Assembly: GCA_936432065.2 (NCBI GenBank)
Contig: OW386285.2
Coordinates: forward strand, 33,845,920-33,909,919
DNA from: Rutpela maculata
Lineage: Eukaryota; Arthropoda; Insecta; Coleoptera; Cerambycidae
Reading direction: 5' to 3'
DNA length: 64,000 nt
Shown: in pieces, positions 24,693 to 36,162 of the stretch
Position numbering within the stretch: the stretch's first letter is position 1
Layout of the letters: every line of letters starts with the position of its first letter
The notes under the pieces: generated by a model
Seen by the model: only the letters and a program-made list of their open reading frames with translations
What the model was told of the DNA's origin: nothing
Database searches by the model: none
Position numbers and translations under genes: made by a program

Positions 24693-25232
24693 CAATGGTC
24701 AAAATTAATTATATACAATACTATAATTTACCCACATTTTAATTATTGCTTTTCATTATTAATATCATGCAGCACATCAGATATTAAGAGGTTATATAAT
24801 AAACGACTGCCTGTAATATTAAATTGTGACAGATACACACCCATTTCGAAATTGTTAAACCAATTGTGTTGGATTTCCGTGGAGCAAAGTATTGAAAGAG
24901 CAAATTTAATTTTAATATAAAAAATCGAGAAAAATCTGGTACCTGCCTACCTTAAACCCTTCTTAGTTAAAAGATCGAAACGCCACAATTATTCGGTAAG
25001 GTCTACTGAGAACTATAATACAGACCATACAAAAATGTCATTCTTAAAAAAAAATCAACTTTTAGCGATGGCATACGCGCGTGCAATGTTTTCTAAAAAT
25101 ATTACTAAATTATAATATATAGACGTTGGAGCTCAAAATAATGAATCATTAAGTATAAATTTATGTTCTTTTTGTAAATAGCTTATACTAGATAAACTTT
25201 ATTCTAGTCTATTCTATTCTATTCTATTGTAG
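24693..25232 (+). pseudogene. LINE reverse transcriptase, C-terminal part and tail
   Basis: Continuation of the RT gene split by the foldback. It reads IIYNTIIYPHFNYCFSLL, then KRLYNKRLPVILN and LLNQLCWISVEQSIERANL, a typical thumb/post-RT region of jockey-like LINEs (the family usually has YG.. and Q..C.R in these places). A stop at 24918 breaks it, but the frame continues to about 25113. A TCTAT repeat at 25203-25230 is probably the LINE's 3' tail. Confidence 0.7.
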
Positions 25233-25687
25233 AACCTTCCATTTTTTTCATTATCCATATTCAAAGACTCTCTTTCTTGTTTTGATATAGTGTGTATTAT
25301 ACGTAGATTGCTTAAAAAATGACATAAAAGTGAAAAAAGTGTTTCCAATTCAATTTGTGGTTCAACAAAAAGTTGCGTGTATAGCCTCGAATCTCTAAAA
25401 ACGTAGTAGTCATTTATGAAAATGTGACCAAGCTTTTTCTGTTCCTGTTCCTTTCATGAATATCGTACGTGAAATAATTTATTCATCAATGTTGAGCTCA
25501 CACAAAGTTTGCATTCCATGTGTTTTGGTTATTATATACTTATACAAAGTTAGCAATTCTTTTGGTCGTCAAAGGGACATTATTTATGCATCTGTTTAAG
25601 GCTAGTTCCTTTATTTATGTGGTCAATTTTTTTTTCCGGTTACGTTGCATTCAGTTCGGCCAAGGTCGAGATATGTTTATAGACATA
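25233..25687. other. No feature recognised
   Basis: AT-rich; the 74-codon frame beginning 25520 has no recognisable motif. Confidence 0.5.
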
Positions 25688-25859
25688 GGCGCCGCACAGT
25701 GGGAAAAATATGCCCTTTTTTGGACAAAAATCTGCCGACAGTAGAGATTTCAATCAAATTAAATTTAAAAAATGGCAAATACCCTTGAGACATTGTACTT
25801 TAGAGTAGTGCTGCGGCAAAGTGGCTTTAGGTTAACCTAACCTAAAAATCGCAGATATT

Positions 25860-26294
25860 ACTTCCACATCCAGTGGAAGTAATGAAACGACAAAATTTTT
25901 TTTTTTAATTTTATTGTTCACATAGGCTTAGAGTGTCATGAATCGTAGAGATTTTAAGTTTGAGCAAAAAAAATGTCTGTCTGTCGGCCCATCTGTAGCT
26001 TTTTTATGCGCACGATTACTGTGGAACCGTTTAAGATACCGACTTGAAATTTGATACACATATGTATTTTAATAAGATCTGGAACTAGATTATATTTTCA
26101 TCTTATTTCGCTGAAGGGTTTGGGGGATAAATTGGGGTAAATGGGGTAAAGAGGTAAATCAAGCAGGTAAGAGTCCATAAAATTGGTATTTAGTATGTAC
26201 AAGAGAAGCTAATGTGTCAAGAAAAATTTTGCCCTTAGCCACCCCCATTACTACCCCCCTCCCCCCCCCCCATTGTAAAAGAGGATGAAAAAAA
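25860..26294 (+). mobile_element. Family-1 GTCY element, copy D, 3'-truncated
   Basis: It has the 5' hairpin, TCATGAATCGTAGAG, a short GTCTGTC run, GGAACCGTTTAAGATACCGA and the C-rich tract with CCCCCCTCCCCCCCCCCCCA, and breaks off at about 26294. The minus-strand frame 26159-26398 is a shadow. Confidence 0.85.
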
Positions 26295-26900
26295 ATTATT
26301 TCATCGTAGATGACCATTCGAAAGCTTATTTTAAAGAGGAAGATTAAATGAGATGGGATGAGTTGAACATTTTTTTTGAATCCTATACATAACCTCAAAA
26401 GTTGCCAAAAAAGTCATTTTTTAAGTACTTAAAAATATTTCAAAATCCTGACATGATGGGCCAATTTAATACATACAATTTTTCACTTATAGGTTATATT
26501 AGGTTAGCCTGAATGCACAGGAATAAAATCATGTGGATAAAAAACTATTCTTATTTTTACCTGCCAGTAAAAAAATATTTACAAATCTAAACGCAACTAG
26601 TGACGAGTATTTGAAATATCGTAATTTTCATTCTTTTGAAGGATCGATAGGATGCGAGTAAGATTAAAGATGAGATCAGCATCAAATAACCCTGAAGAAC
26701 AACTTTTGATCACCACCTTAAATCTTCAACTCCTATGTTAAGTCCTTAAAATGGTTATGGTTCATACGTTAAAAACGATTCAAGAAACTTAAGCAATTAA
26801 CTTATGATCCCATAAAAATGAAATTGGTATCCAATTTACATGAACACTACTTCGTTTGTTTGTGACTCTCGATCAAGGAGGTAAACGCAGAATAAAGAGA

Positions 26901-27351
26901 AAAAACCGCTGCCTAAGGAATCACTACTTCCACATCCAGTTTTTCTATCCAAGTCTCTCATAACGAAAACAAAATTGTACGTGGAAATAATTTTTTATGG
27001 AACTTTAATAAAATAATATTTGAAATCGTTTACCCCAAAAACCTATAAAACGATGTGCCACACCAGTAGAGAAGGGTCGGGGTGATGGAAGTGAGTGTGG
27101 ATGAAGTAAAAAAAATTGAGGCCTTTGGTTCTTGTATACATACTAAATCACAATTTTTTTTCACCCCCTTTTATAATGGGGTGGGGGGTAGTAATGGGGG
27201 TAACTAATGCCCAAATTTTTTGAGACATTAGCTTCTCTTGTATATACTAAATACCAATTTTATGACTTTTCATGACATTCTAAGCCTCTTTGAACAATAC
27301 AATTTTTTAAAAGTTTTTTGTCGTTTCTATACTTCCACTCAACGTGGAAGT
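26901..27351 (-). mobile_element. Family-1 GTCY element, internally deleted
   Basis: Both termini are present: the complement of GGCAGCGGTTTTT at 26901 and the 5' hairpin ending 27351. The middle from just after AATGTCATGAAA to AAATTGGTATTTAG is missing, removing the GTCY run and the core motif. It faces copy D. Confidence 0.85.
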
Positions 27352-27453
27352 AATATCAGCAATTTTTAGGTTAGGCTAACCCAAAGCCACTTTGCTGCAG
27401 CATTGCTCTAAAGCACAATGTCTTAAGGGTATTTGCTTTCCCACTGTGGCGCC

Positions 27454-28009
27454 GATGGGGGTCAGTAGGGGCTCCCGCTACTTCCGGGAAATTTTAAAAT
27501 AAAATAAATGTCTTTTGAATTCATCTGAGCTTCTCGTATACTTGTCGCATATAGTTTAATAAAGATAATATAAAATTTCAATTTTGTGTTTTTTAATAAT
27601 TTTCGTTACACCTCAGAACAAATATATTACTGAAGGCATGAACGTTACGAATGTTATCGGACACGCAAGTAACTCAAAATAAATGAGTAAATAAATAACG
27701 TCTTTATTTGTTTTTCCTTAAGGACAATATAAACAATTATTAATTGCCATTGCGACGTTCGATCGCTTGTACTTTGATGCATCATATGTAGAATATATTC
27801 ACTTACATTATTTTTAAATAAAACAATACAAGATATGTGTTATGGTACAGAGAAGTGTAAAACAGAATGAATATCTTGATAGGCCGAATAAGAATTATAT
27901 TTGTTGTAAGACATATTTTTTACAGTTATACGAAATAAAATTACGCTGGAGTATGTTCTGATGACCAGAGAAAATTTAATGGGGATATTTTCAGCATTAT
28001 ATAAGAAAG
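27454..28009. other. No feature recognised
   Basis: AT-rich, with GGGGTCAGTAGGGGCTCCC near 27459 and nothing coding. Confidence 0.5.
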
Positions 28010-29200
28010 ATCTTGAAACTTCCTAGTCCTATGCTTGGGGATAGTATATAGATTACAATGTCTAATGTGTAGCAACAATGCACGTTTGAGCCCCGTAATA
28101 GTTTGTTGAACAGATAAGTTCCCAAGATTCCCAATGTAAGTTCATCTGAAATTTTAAGCACGAAAAAATAAGAACATTTCGTGTAAGACGAGCAATTTTC
28201 GAAGATATATGATCAAAAAAGTAATGAATGCAAGAATTTTGATTTTTTTTTGTTGAAACAATCTCTCAAAGTTAATACTGGCTAGTGAACTATATCGCCG
28301 TAGGAAAGAGTCGACATTATCAAGAAATTACAGAGCTTCAGTTTTATAACAGACAAGTTCTAGGACATCTTTACGCATATAAAGTAATTTGACCTTACTG
28401 TAAGACTTTTTTTATTAAATGATATTTACATGATGTGTAAATTTGAACTGCACATCAAACTAAATAAATAAGTTTTTTTGTATTCTTGCTTATAACAACT
28501 TTTAAATTAATTTTGAATACATAATTTTGATTTTCTATTAAACTGCTTTGTTTACAAAATACTAGTAATTCATTTTTTTTTTCATTCACGTCTAAGCTAT
28601 GAGCCGTTGAAACATCAGCTATTATATTTAAATCAGAATTATAGATTGGCGTTTTTTTTTGTGTTTTTTTAATTTTAAAATGGATGCCAATAGTGCCAAA
28701 CGAAAAGCCGTGAAAAAGAACCATCGGAAATTCATTGGCATGCACTTTCCGCGCGCAAAACAACTTTTGATGCGCACATTAAATCGTAAAATTTTTTGGT
28801 GTTCTTGATTTTGGATTTTTTTTCAAGGCTTTTCGTTTAGCACTATTGGCATCCATTTTAAAAGAAAAAAAAACAAAAAAAAACAAAAAAAAATCGATTT
28901 GCACACCCTTCTGCACGCGACGACTGCCTAAAATTTGCGTTTCTGGCATATTCATGGTAATTTCATTCATATATATGATTGGCATGCATTTTAAAAACGT
29001 TGCACCTGACTGGTCATGTACCGCCAGTCTATTAAGGGTATTTATTGCAGTACCGATTTCATTGATGTAAAAGATTTTGAGTATTGTCTGTATATTGATT
29101 AATATTACAGGCTTGGAGAAAATTGTTAAACATGGAAATATAGATAGAAAATAGGAGTTTAGTCTAGGGTAATGCCCTCCGGAACACCAGCAGCAACAGA
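28010..29200 (-). pseudogene. Decayed minus-strand LINE reverse transcriptase
   Basis: On the minus strand, blocks appear in RT order: SVAAGVPEGITL (B block) near 29195-29160, KIFYINEIGTAINTLNRLAV (F.LYINDI region) near 29085-29025, STAHSLDVNEKKNELLVFCK with NQNYVFKIN from about 28610 to 28510, and a thumb-like LSYGDIV..VLTLRDCFN near 28300-28250. A hairpin-bearing insertion (about 28640-28985) interrupts it, and there are many stops. The order supports a LINE relic; each block alone would be weak. Confidence 0.5.
28673..28863. repeat. Hairpin, 37-bp arms
   Basis: TTTTAAAATGGATGCCAATA at 28673 pairs with the sequence ending 28863; inner arm ends are CGAAAAGCC and GGCTTTTCG. A poorer third copy of ATGGCATGCATTTTAAAA lies at 28981. 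It probably belongs to a small MITE inserted in the RT relic. Confidence 0.8.
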
Positions 29201-31069
29201 CGAAAAATTAGAAAAACTAGAAAATATTTAGTGTACGTTGGTATTTTTGACTGAAGTAATTTTGAAAAAAATAATAAAGCAATGTTACTTCAAAGCAAGT
29301 TCAAATCTCCAAATAGGTCATCCAACATTTTAAAGAATAAGACAGGCCGTAACTGTATCTGCTTCATATTATTATTATTATTTCAAATGATATTGTCAGA
29401 AGTAATACATTTTTTTTAAATATGTTTTGAAATTTTACTACGGCTGGAGACTTTTGTAACTGGGAAATATTTTTCAAATGACTTTGATTTTTTTGTTAAT
29501 AATTTTTGAGTTTTATTAATTCATTATACTTATTAAAGCTAAAAATACTATTTAACCGACTAGATGTTCCATTATCGCTTTACCCTAAGTGTTACTATAT
29601 AACAAAACCCATTCTATGATGGGTCCAGAAAACGTGCAGTTTGAGATATAATTTTTTTCTCTTACGTAATATTTTGGAAATAATTAATATTTATTTAAAA
29701 CGATTTTATATTATTTTTCTCCGTCAAATAGATTTATGGATACAGCGCCAATAGGCAGACATATACTACACCGACAAACAGACTGTTATAAGTTGATGAA
29801 TCGCCAATAAAGTTTATTATTTTGAATAAACTATTTGTTTGTCTTATATTACTTTTACATCCAAGCTCCTCTCTGAATCAGCGGTTTATTATTAATGCAC
29901 TTCTGATTTACCTCAAGATGCTAATATTTTATTCTATGATGATATTCAAAGACATGGTAGGTAAGACTAGAAACATGAGGTTTTTCATATCTGAAATGAG
30001 TTGTATGCTTTTTAAATCTAGTTGTAATTAAATATGTTGGTTGTCCAACATATTTAAAACTGACTAAGAGAATTGTACTCTTATCGCTAATTTTGACTAA
30101 ATGTATTTTATTTCCTATCATATATTTGTCTTTAGAGATCCATGGCTAAACCGAAAAATTCATATAAATGTTGAATACTTTTGTTCAATTTTAAACCTCA
30201 AGAAAAAGAAGATCTTCTTAAAACTACGTCAAGAATGCTAGAGAATATTCTTCTAGCAATATTCCTTTCCATGCACGCCACTGACTTCAGAGACTAAACA
30301 AGAATTCTTTACTTAAATTTTATGGACTGTCACATTTTGTAATTTTTTTAACATTTGTACTTTTATTTATTTGCTCTTCATTTTGTCGCGGAACTCTGAA
30401 TCGACAACATTCTCATTACTGAGCAAATGAGTATCCGTGACAAACATCACTTTGGAGTCCATGTCAGGCGTGGGATCATTAAATTCCACATAATTGGCCC
30501 TTATTTTTGAGAAGGTTCATTTACACATTTGAATTTTCTGTTAAATGAGCTTCCAAATTTATTTTTAAATATACCCCTCAGCAACAATAACGTTTCTACA
30601 AGTTGCGCTTTCTGACACAGTGCTTTAGTTTTTAAACGGATCTTATGTACCCAATATTTTCCTGATAAGCAGATTGAAACTTCAAAAAAGAGCATCAAAA
30701 CCTCAAAATTGCCACTTAAGTCAAGTGTTAAAAAATATAACCAAGTTTAATAATATAACACTCAAAATGAAAAATGTTGCAATATGTGCCTTGTTAATAT
30801 TTAAATTATGCTTTAAATTATATTAAACTTCTAACCTTTAAATGATTTGTTCCTTAATAAAAGAAGTTCGACCAATAATTATTCCTATAATAACGTTAAA
30901 ATTTTGAAAATTCAAGTTAAAATTATAGATCGATACTAATAATATTACTACTACCATTACCATTACTAATAGCAGGAACAACTCCAATCGATTTACTTGA
31001 ACAATAGCCCAAGAGGATCTCCTCTAGGAAGGCGGAAATAGACAGCAACAGTCTGAAGAGTGAAGAAAG
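29201..31069. other. No supported feature
   Basis: AT-rich. Short frames at 29822, 29921 and 30501 show no motif. 30410-30485 is slightly GC-richer. Parts may be older LINE 5' sequence. Confidence 0.4.
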
Positions 31070-31413
31070 ATCTCACAAAGGAGTTGGAACGACGATGGGA
31101 TACCGAACTAGAGATAGGTGGACAGCCAGATTAATAGGGCGGATAACTACATGGTTAAGGCGTCGATACGGAGAGGTGAAGTACTACTTAATACAATTCC
31201 TGATCGAACATGGCTTTTTGCTCTCTACATAAGATGGGAAAAATGGAAAATCCAGGACGGATCTACTGTGAGATAAAATCCGATGTCGATGCCACACCAC
31301 ACGTACCTCGAATATGGCAGATGGAGTCGGGAACGATCGTCGTTGGAAGTGATGGTGGGTGTCCAAGTGATACACAACAACATCGTGTGGACAATATGGG
31401 GACATTGCAATAA
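31070..31413 (+). pseudogene. C-terminal end of an R1/I-like LINE ORF2
   Basis: Across two frames the text reads TTWLRRRYGEVKYYLIQFLI, then EHGF, MGKMENPGRIYCE and SDVDATPHVPRIWQME. This matches the end of LINE ORF2 proteins, where a WLRR..G..N.YLTQ..TGHG stretch is followed by a cysteine/histidine knuckle (family C.YC......HTFF.CPRW). Here one cysteine of the first pair reads R and the H-F-x-C part is altered. It abuts the next LINE at 31414. Confidence 0.6.
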
Positions 31414-33801
31414 AAGGGAGATACCGTATATTCAAAAATAAATTAAATAATTTAATTAAAAAAGCCAAGCAAGAATTCTTTCAAAAACAAGTTATAGTAA
31501 ATAATAATTCACAAATAATTTGGAAGATGGTTAAAAGCATTACAAATAATGATAATACGCAAACAGAAATAAATAAAATCAAGTTGGATAATAATGAAAT
31601 ATCTACAAAAAAAAGAAATAGCAAACCATTTTAATAATCACTATTCCGATATAGGATATAACATAAATAAAATTAAGAAACCGTCTTGAACTGTTGAGAG
31701 TCAGATTCAAACAAATCCTCTCTTAGAACCAGTTTCAGATAGAGAAATTCGAAACTATATATTAAATTTACAAAATAAAAAATCTCCCGGTTGTGCCAAC
31801 ATAAAAACGGAAACCCTCAAAGATATTGTTGACATAATAGCTCCATTAATTACTCATCTAATTATTAATATTTTTGATACCGGTATATGTCCTTCACATT
31901 TCAAAACCGCGGTTATAAAACCAGTCTATAAAAGTGAGGATAAACTAGAGGTGATAAAGTATAAACCGATATCTCTTACTACGCAAAAATCTTCGAAAAA
32001 GCGATCAAAACTAGAATGGAATAATTTATAAACAAATTTAAATTGTTATCAAGTAAACAATTTGGTTTTCGTGAGGGAACTTCAACCCAGGACGAAATTT
32101 TAAAATTAGTTGGAAAAATATATAACGCTGTTGATCAAACCCTCCCTTCCATTTGTGTTTTATCGACCTTGCGAAGGCGTTGACACGATAAGTCACAAAG
32201 AAATTTTAGAGGAACTTTGGAACATGGGTGTTAGGCGGCAAAATACACGTACTATTGACCAGTTATTTAGAAAATCGATCCCAAATAGTGAAAGTAGGTG
32301 ATACATTAAGTGATCCCAGAACCGTTCTTTACGGTTTGCCACAGGGCACAGTCCTAGGACCAATTTTGTTTAGTATATACTTAAACGACCTGCTTAACCT
32401 ATCATTAGATGGCTTAACCATATCGTTTGTAGATGACAGAGTAATATTTTTTACTTCATGATCTTGGGAGATACTAGTGCAACTTGTAAGTAAAAACCTG
32501 AAAATCATAAAATTCTAGCTCGATAATCGTCTCCTTACGATTAATATAGAAAAGACAAAATATTTACAATTCTGTTCTTATGAAAGCCATCTTCCACAAT
32601 TCACAGACATCACCATCAAAGTGCAAAATCTATAAAATATCTTGGAGTTATTCATGACAGCCACTTAAAATGAAACTTACATGTAGAAAACGTATCTAAG
32701 AAACTAAGGTATCTTATCTATACATTCAAACAACTATTTTAAAATATTTTAACAGAAAAACAATTAAAAACTGTTTATTATGGACTTACAGCCGCAATAA
32801 TTATCCTACGACATCCTAGTCTGGGGTGGCATAAACAAAACCAATTTAGACCCGCTAGAAAAATTGCAAAAAAAAATTTAAAATCATTTTTAAAAAAGAT
32901 TACTTTTATTATTAAATAATGGATTAGAATTATTAAGTATTAGAAAATTATATTGCAAAGCTTTAATAGTAAACCACTATAATTACCTAAAAAATAAAAA
33001 CAGACAGAGTGTACCTCATCTCGCCCTTTTGATTATCACACTAGAAGTAAAGAAAAAAAAAACGTAATAACGAAATGTAATAACGGTACCTCGGGCCCAA
33101 AAACGATATGACAAAAAGCTTTACCTATTTAGCTTCTAGAATATAATAATGTACCACCAGCAATTAACAATTGTAACTTAAACCAATTTAAATACGAAAT
33201 AAATAAATGGCTTCTAACTTATCTATTCCAAATACTACACAGTTTTTATTCCACTGGCGTTTTTTGGTCAATTGAAAATTATATTATCTACTTGTATATA
33301 TTAAGAAGAATTGTAAATTATAGTACTAGTTATACTTAATATACTTATTCAATTATCAGAATATACCTAATTATAATATAACTCTTATTCGTACTGTTGA
33401 ATTTGAATAGAATTAATTTATTATTTAAGTTATTTTGGTCAATGAAAATTGAATTTTCTACTTCTAAATGTTAAGAAGAATTGTAAATTGTAGCACTAGT
33501 TAAACTCAATACACTTTTCCAATTATCAGAAAATACCTAATTATAATATAACTCTTATTCGTACTGTTGAATTTGAATAGAATTAATTTATTATTTAAGT
33601 CATTTTTGTTATAAATAGTATTTTTATTATAAATAGTATTTTTTATAAAATCGGTAGAGCACTCACGGCCAGTTTTTATAACTATGTGAGGTTTACCTAA
33701 AGGTTTATTTTTCTTGTACCGATGTTCAATAATTAAGCAATTTATTGTATCGTAATCAATCTTGTAACACTTGGTTCAGTAAACTTTATTATTATTATTA
33801 T
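31414..33801 (+). pseudogene. LINE ORF2 relic with reverse transcriptase
   Basis: The linker between endonuclease and RT is readable from 31414 (SKINLNNLIKKAKQEFFQKQ, then IWKMVKSI), then the RT: LNLQNKKSPGCANIKTETLK at about 31770, VIKPVYKSEDKLEVIKYKPI at about 31914, QFGFREGTSTQDEILKLVGK at about 32059, the A block near 32160 (FIDLAKAL), GLPQGTVLGPILFSIYLNDL at about 32336, and FVDD at about 32427 (catalytic motif, usually FADD/YADD). Frameshifts occur near 31605, 31690, 32000 and 32150; the thumb continues to ~33200 with stops. The 3' UTR has a 167-bp duplication and an ATT repeat tail at 33785-33801. The endonuclease is missing. Confidence 0.85.
33263..33601. repeat. ~167-bp tandem duplication in LINE 3' UTR
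   Basis: Two copies begin TTTTGGTCAA and end TTAATTTATTATTTAAGT. The last ~75 bases of each are almost identical, the first halves less so. Confidence 0.85.
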
Positions 33802-34770
33802 ATGCTGTGCATCAAGCACTACTGGGACGCACTATCGATACAATTTTCGATAAAATACTTACTAATCGAAATTACAGAGACGGTGCTTTGACAAAAAAAA
33901 AGAGATGCACCGATCACAACTGAAACGAGTTTAAGTTCTAAGTTATAAAAGATGTCAATAGTTCTCCAACGAAAACATGGCAAAATGCAGTGTAACTAAC
34001 TTAAAGTTGTAACCCATGAGAGATATAGAAATAGTTTTTTGGGTTCTCCTGTTTTAATAGAGCTGTGACGTCGAGTTTAATTCACCCTGTATGACATTTA
34101 CACGACAGTACAAACCAAATATTTAAGAGGCGTCAAGTTCGTGTTCGAAACAAATAACGAATATTCGTGCTCCAAAACGAACATTACGTCCCCTCATGCG
34201 TATTTGCGGCAACCATCAAAATATTTCCTTAGGAATAACGGCCTTGGAAAATGATTTATTTACCACCACAAAACTTATAATATATTTGAGTATCCAAAGT
34301 TATTTTAGGATACTAACAAACATGTACATAATAGGTACATTATTAATAATTAAAATTATAGTTTATTAATAATATTATTAATTGCTCTATGTCGCCTTTA
34401 AACTGCGACGATGTCATCGACACAAACACGTAAAAGAAATAAAGTGGAAATATTCTAAAGAATATCGGAAACACAATTAACGTCAGAACCACAAAAAATA
34501 TATGATACAAGATAAAATTCAAAGGACAATGAATCATTTTCAAACAATTGATTATCATTTTTATCCATTATTGTACTTATCACAAATGAACTATTGTTGG
34601 TTTGTAATGTAATTATTTGTAGTTGTTAATATAGTATAATTACAATAGGAATGATAGGTGCTTTAAAACAAAATGCTTTGTAAATGAATTATTACTTTTA
34701 TCAGTATTTGATATTAATTTAACAGTTAAATTCTCACAAGTGGTGTGGTGTGACAATACTGTCCAATTTT
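33802..34770. other. No gene; possible TIR end at 34073
   Basis: TTTAATTCACCCTGTATG at about 34075-34092 resembles the outer end of TACAGGGTG-type MITEs (compare 8643), but no partner end was found. The minus-strand frame 34343-34558 is hydrophobic AT-rich translation without a motif. Confidence 0.35.
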
Positions 34771-34843
34771 ACTTCCACATCCAGTGGAAGTATAGTAACG
34801 CAAAAAAAAATTGGGAAATTTTTTGGATCAAATAGGCTTAGAA
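34771..34843 (+). mobile_element. Family-1 GTCY element, copy E, left piece
   Basis: 5' hairpin, AGTATAGTAACG and AATAGGCTTAGAAT of the family, then an abrupt switch to an AATAATAAT run, which is the 3' tail of a minus-strand LINE. The family sequence resumes at 40047 with CATAAAACGTTGAGATTTTA. The LINE therefore inserted into this copy. Confidence 0.85.
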
Positions 34844-36162
34844 TAATAATAATAATATTCGACTTATTTGTATAGTCATACAGAGTTATTCGAGTTATTT
34901 GATTTAATTATAGAAAATACCAACTATACAAATGAGGTGAAGTTTAGCTTGTAGCTATTCTTACACTTAACCTCAAGCAAAAGTATATAAACATATATTA
35001 TTTAAAGTATTTAAGAAACAGAAAATATGTATTAACAACACTATTAAACTAATTACATTAATTACCAAGTATACAAGGAGAAAATATATAATCTAAAATT
35101 AAAAATACATGAGATTTGATTCATAATTATTACACTTTCAAATGTTTGATTATGTACATATTTACATATTTACCTTGAACATTTAACGATTTTATTTTAA
35201 TAGATTCACTGACTTTCAAGGAAATATTGTTTGATTTTTTTTTTTAAATTTTAGTAGAGGTAGACTTTTCAGTTCACTAGGTATAGAGTTATACATTTTT
35301 ACAGCATTGTAAGTGAAACATTAGCCGTGCGGTGCTTCGGAATATGTAAAGTATGGGCAGAACGAATATTAATACAATGGAGTTTGACGGGAGGTGAGAA
35401 CATTTTTCAGATAGAGAGGAGTAGAAGTAGTAATAACTTTATGCACAAATCGCTAAATGAGAATTTCTTCTATTAGACATGTTCAACCAAGATAATTCTT
35501 TAATTTTATAAGAAATATGATCAAATTTTCGTAGATCATATATAAACCTGCAACAAAAATTCTGCAGCCGTTGTATACGTGCTTTATCAACAACATCCAA
35601 ACGAGGTCCGTACACAAAGTCGCTATAATTAAAGTTGGAGAGTACTAGCGATTCAGTAAGATTTGTTCTCAATTTTACGTTGAGGATGGATTTGTTTACA
35701 TACAGTAATTTCAATGCAAAATACGATTTTTGAATCAGTTTGGTGGTATGACTAGTAAACTTTAATTTTTCGTCAAAGATTAGACCCAAGCTTTTGCATT
35801 CAGAAACTATAGGTACCAGCGTGCCATTAATAGAAATGGACACTTTATTCTTAGATACAACTATATGCTTCTTGTTACCAAAAAACATAACTGCCGATTT
35901 AGTGGAGTTAAGTTTTAAATTGTGAGAAGTCGATGTTTCGTAGAGTTTCTGTAAGTCAGAATTTTCTAAAGTACCTATTTGTCTATATTGATTAGGCTTA
36001 AATGTGTAGACTAGCTGCGTATCATCAGCTAAAGCATGACAATGACAATTATCGAAAGATTTAATTATATCTGTTGTATATATGATAAAACGAAGTGGGC
36101 CAATAACTGAGCCTTGAGGAACACCGGCCAGTAAGTTAATGCTCTCTGACATTTTGTCATTG
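34844..36162 (-). pseudogene. Minus-strand LINE, RT C-terminal half and 3' end
   Basis: The open frame 36152-35439 (237 codons) reads ESINLLAGVPQGSVIGPLRF (B block), HALADDTQLVY with the catalytic ADD at 36021-36029, then thumb-region text (ISINGTLVPIVSECKSLGLI, LSNFNYSDFVYGPRLDVVDK, RIQRLQNFCCRFIYDLRK). After a stop near 35438 the C-terminus goes on to about 35212 (PSELKSLPLLKFKKKIKQYF). The 3' tail is an ATT repeat at 34843-34857. At 36162 the gene is cut by a palindrome and continues at 39871. Few stops, so this LINE is comparatively young, but it is 5'-truncated and split. Confidence 0.88.

Larger units (their letters stand above)
25688..27453. repeat. Large inverted repeat with two family-1 copies
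   Basis: GGCGCCGCACAGTGGG at 25688 faces GGCGCCACAGTGGG ending 27453. Each is followed by a leader ending TAGGTTAACCTAACC..GATATT, then a family-1 copy. About 600 bases (26295-26900) separate the arms and hold nothing I recognise. The left arm has ~60 extra bases between CAGTGGGAAA and the leader. The same leader occurs again before the copy at 63616. Confidence 0.8.

Noticed and set aside
28846..29070. Lysine-rich 74-codon frame
   Set aside because: Produced by A-runs and a hairpin arm; no start context or domain.
31184..31468. Overlapping minus-strand frames
   Set aside because: Opposite strand of the LINE C-terminal fragment; the plus-strand reading has the family pattern.
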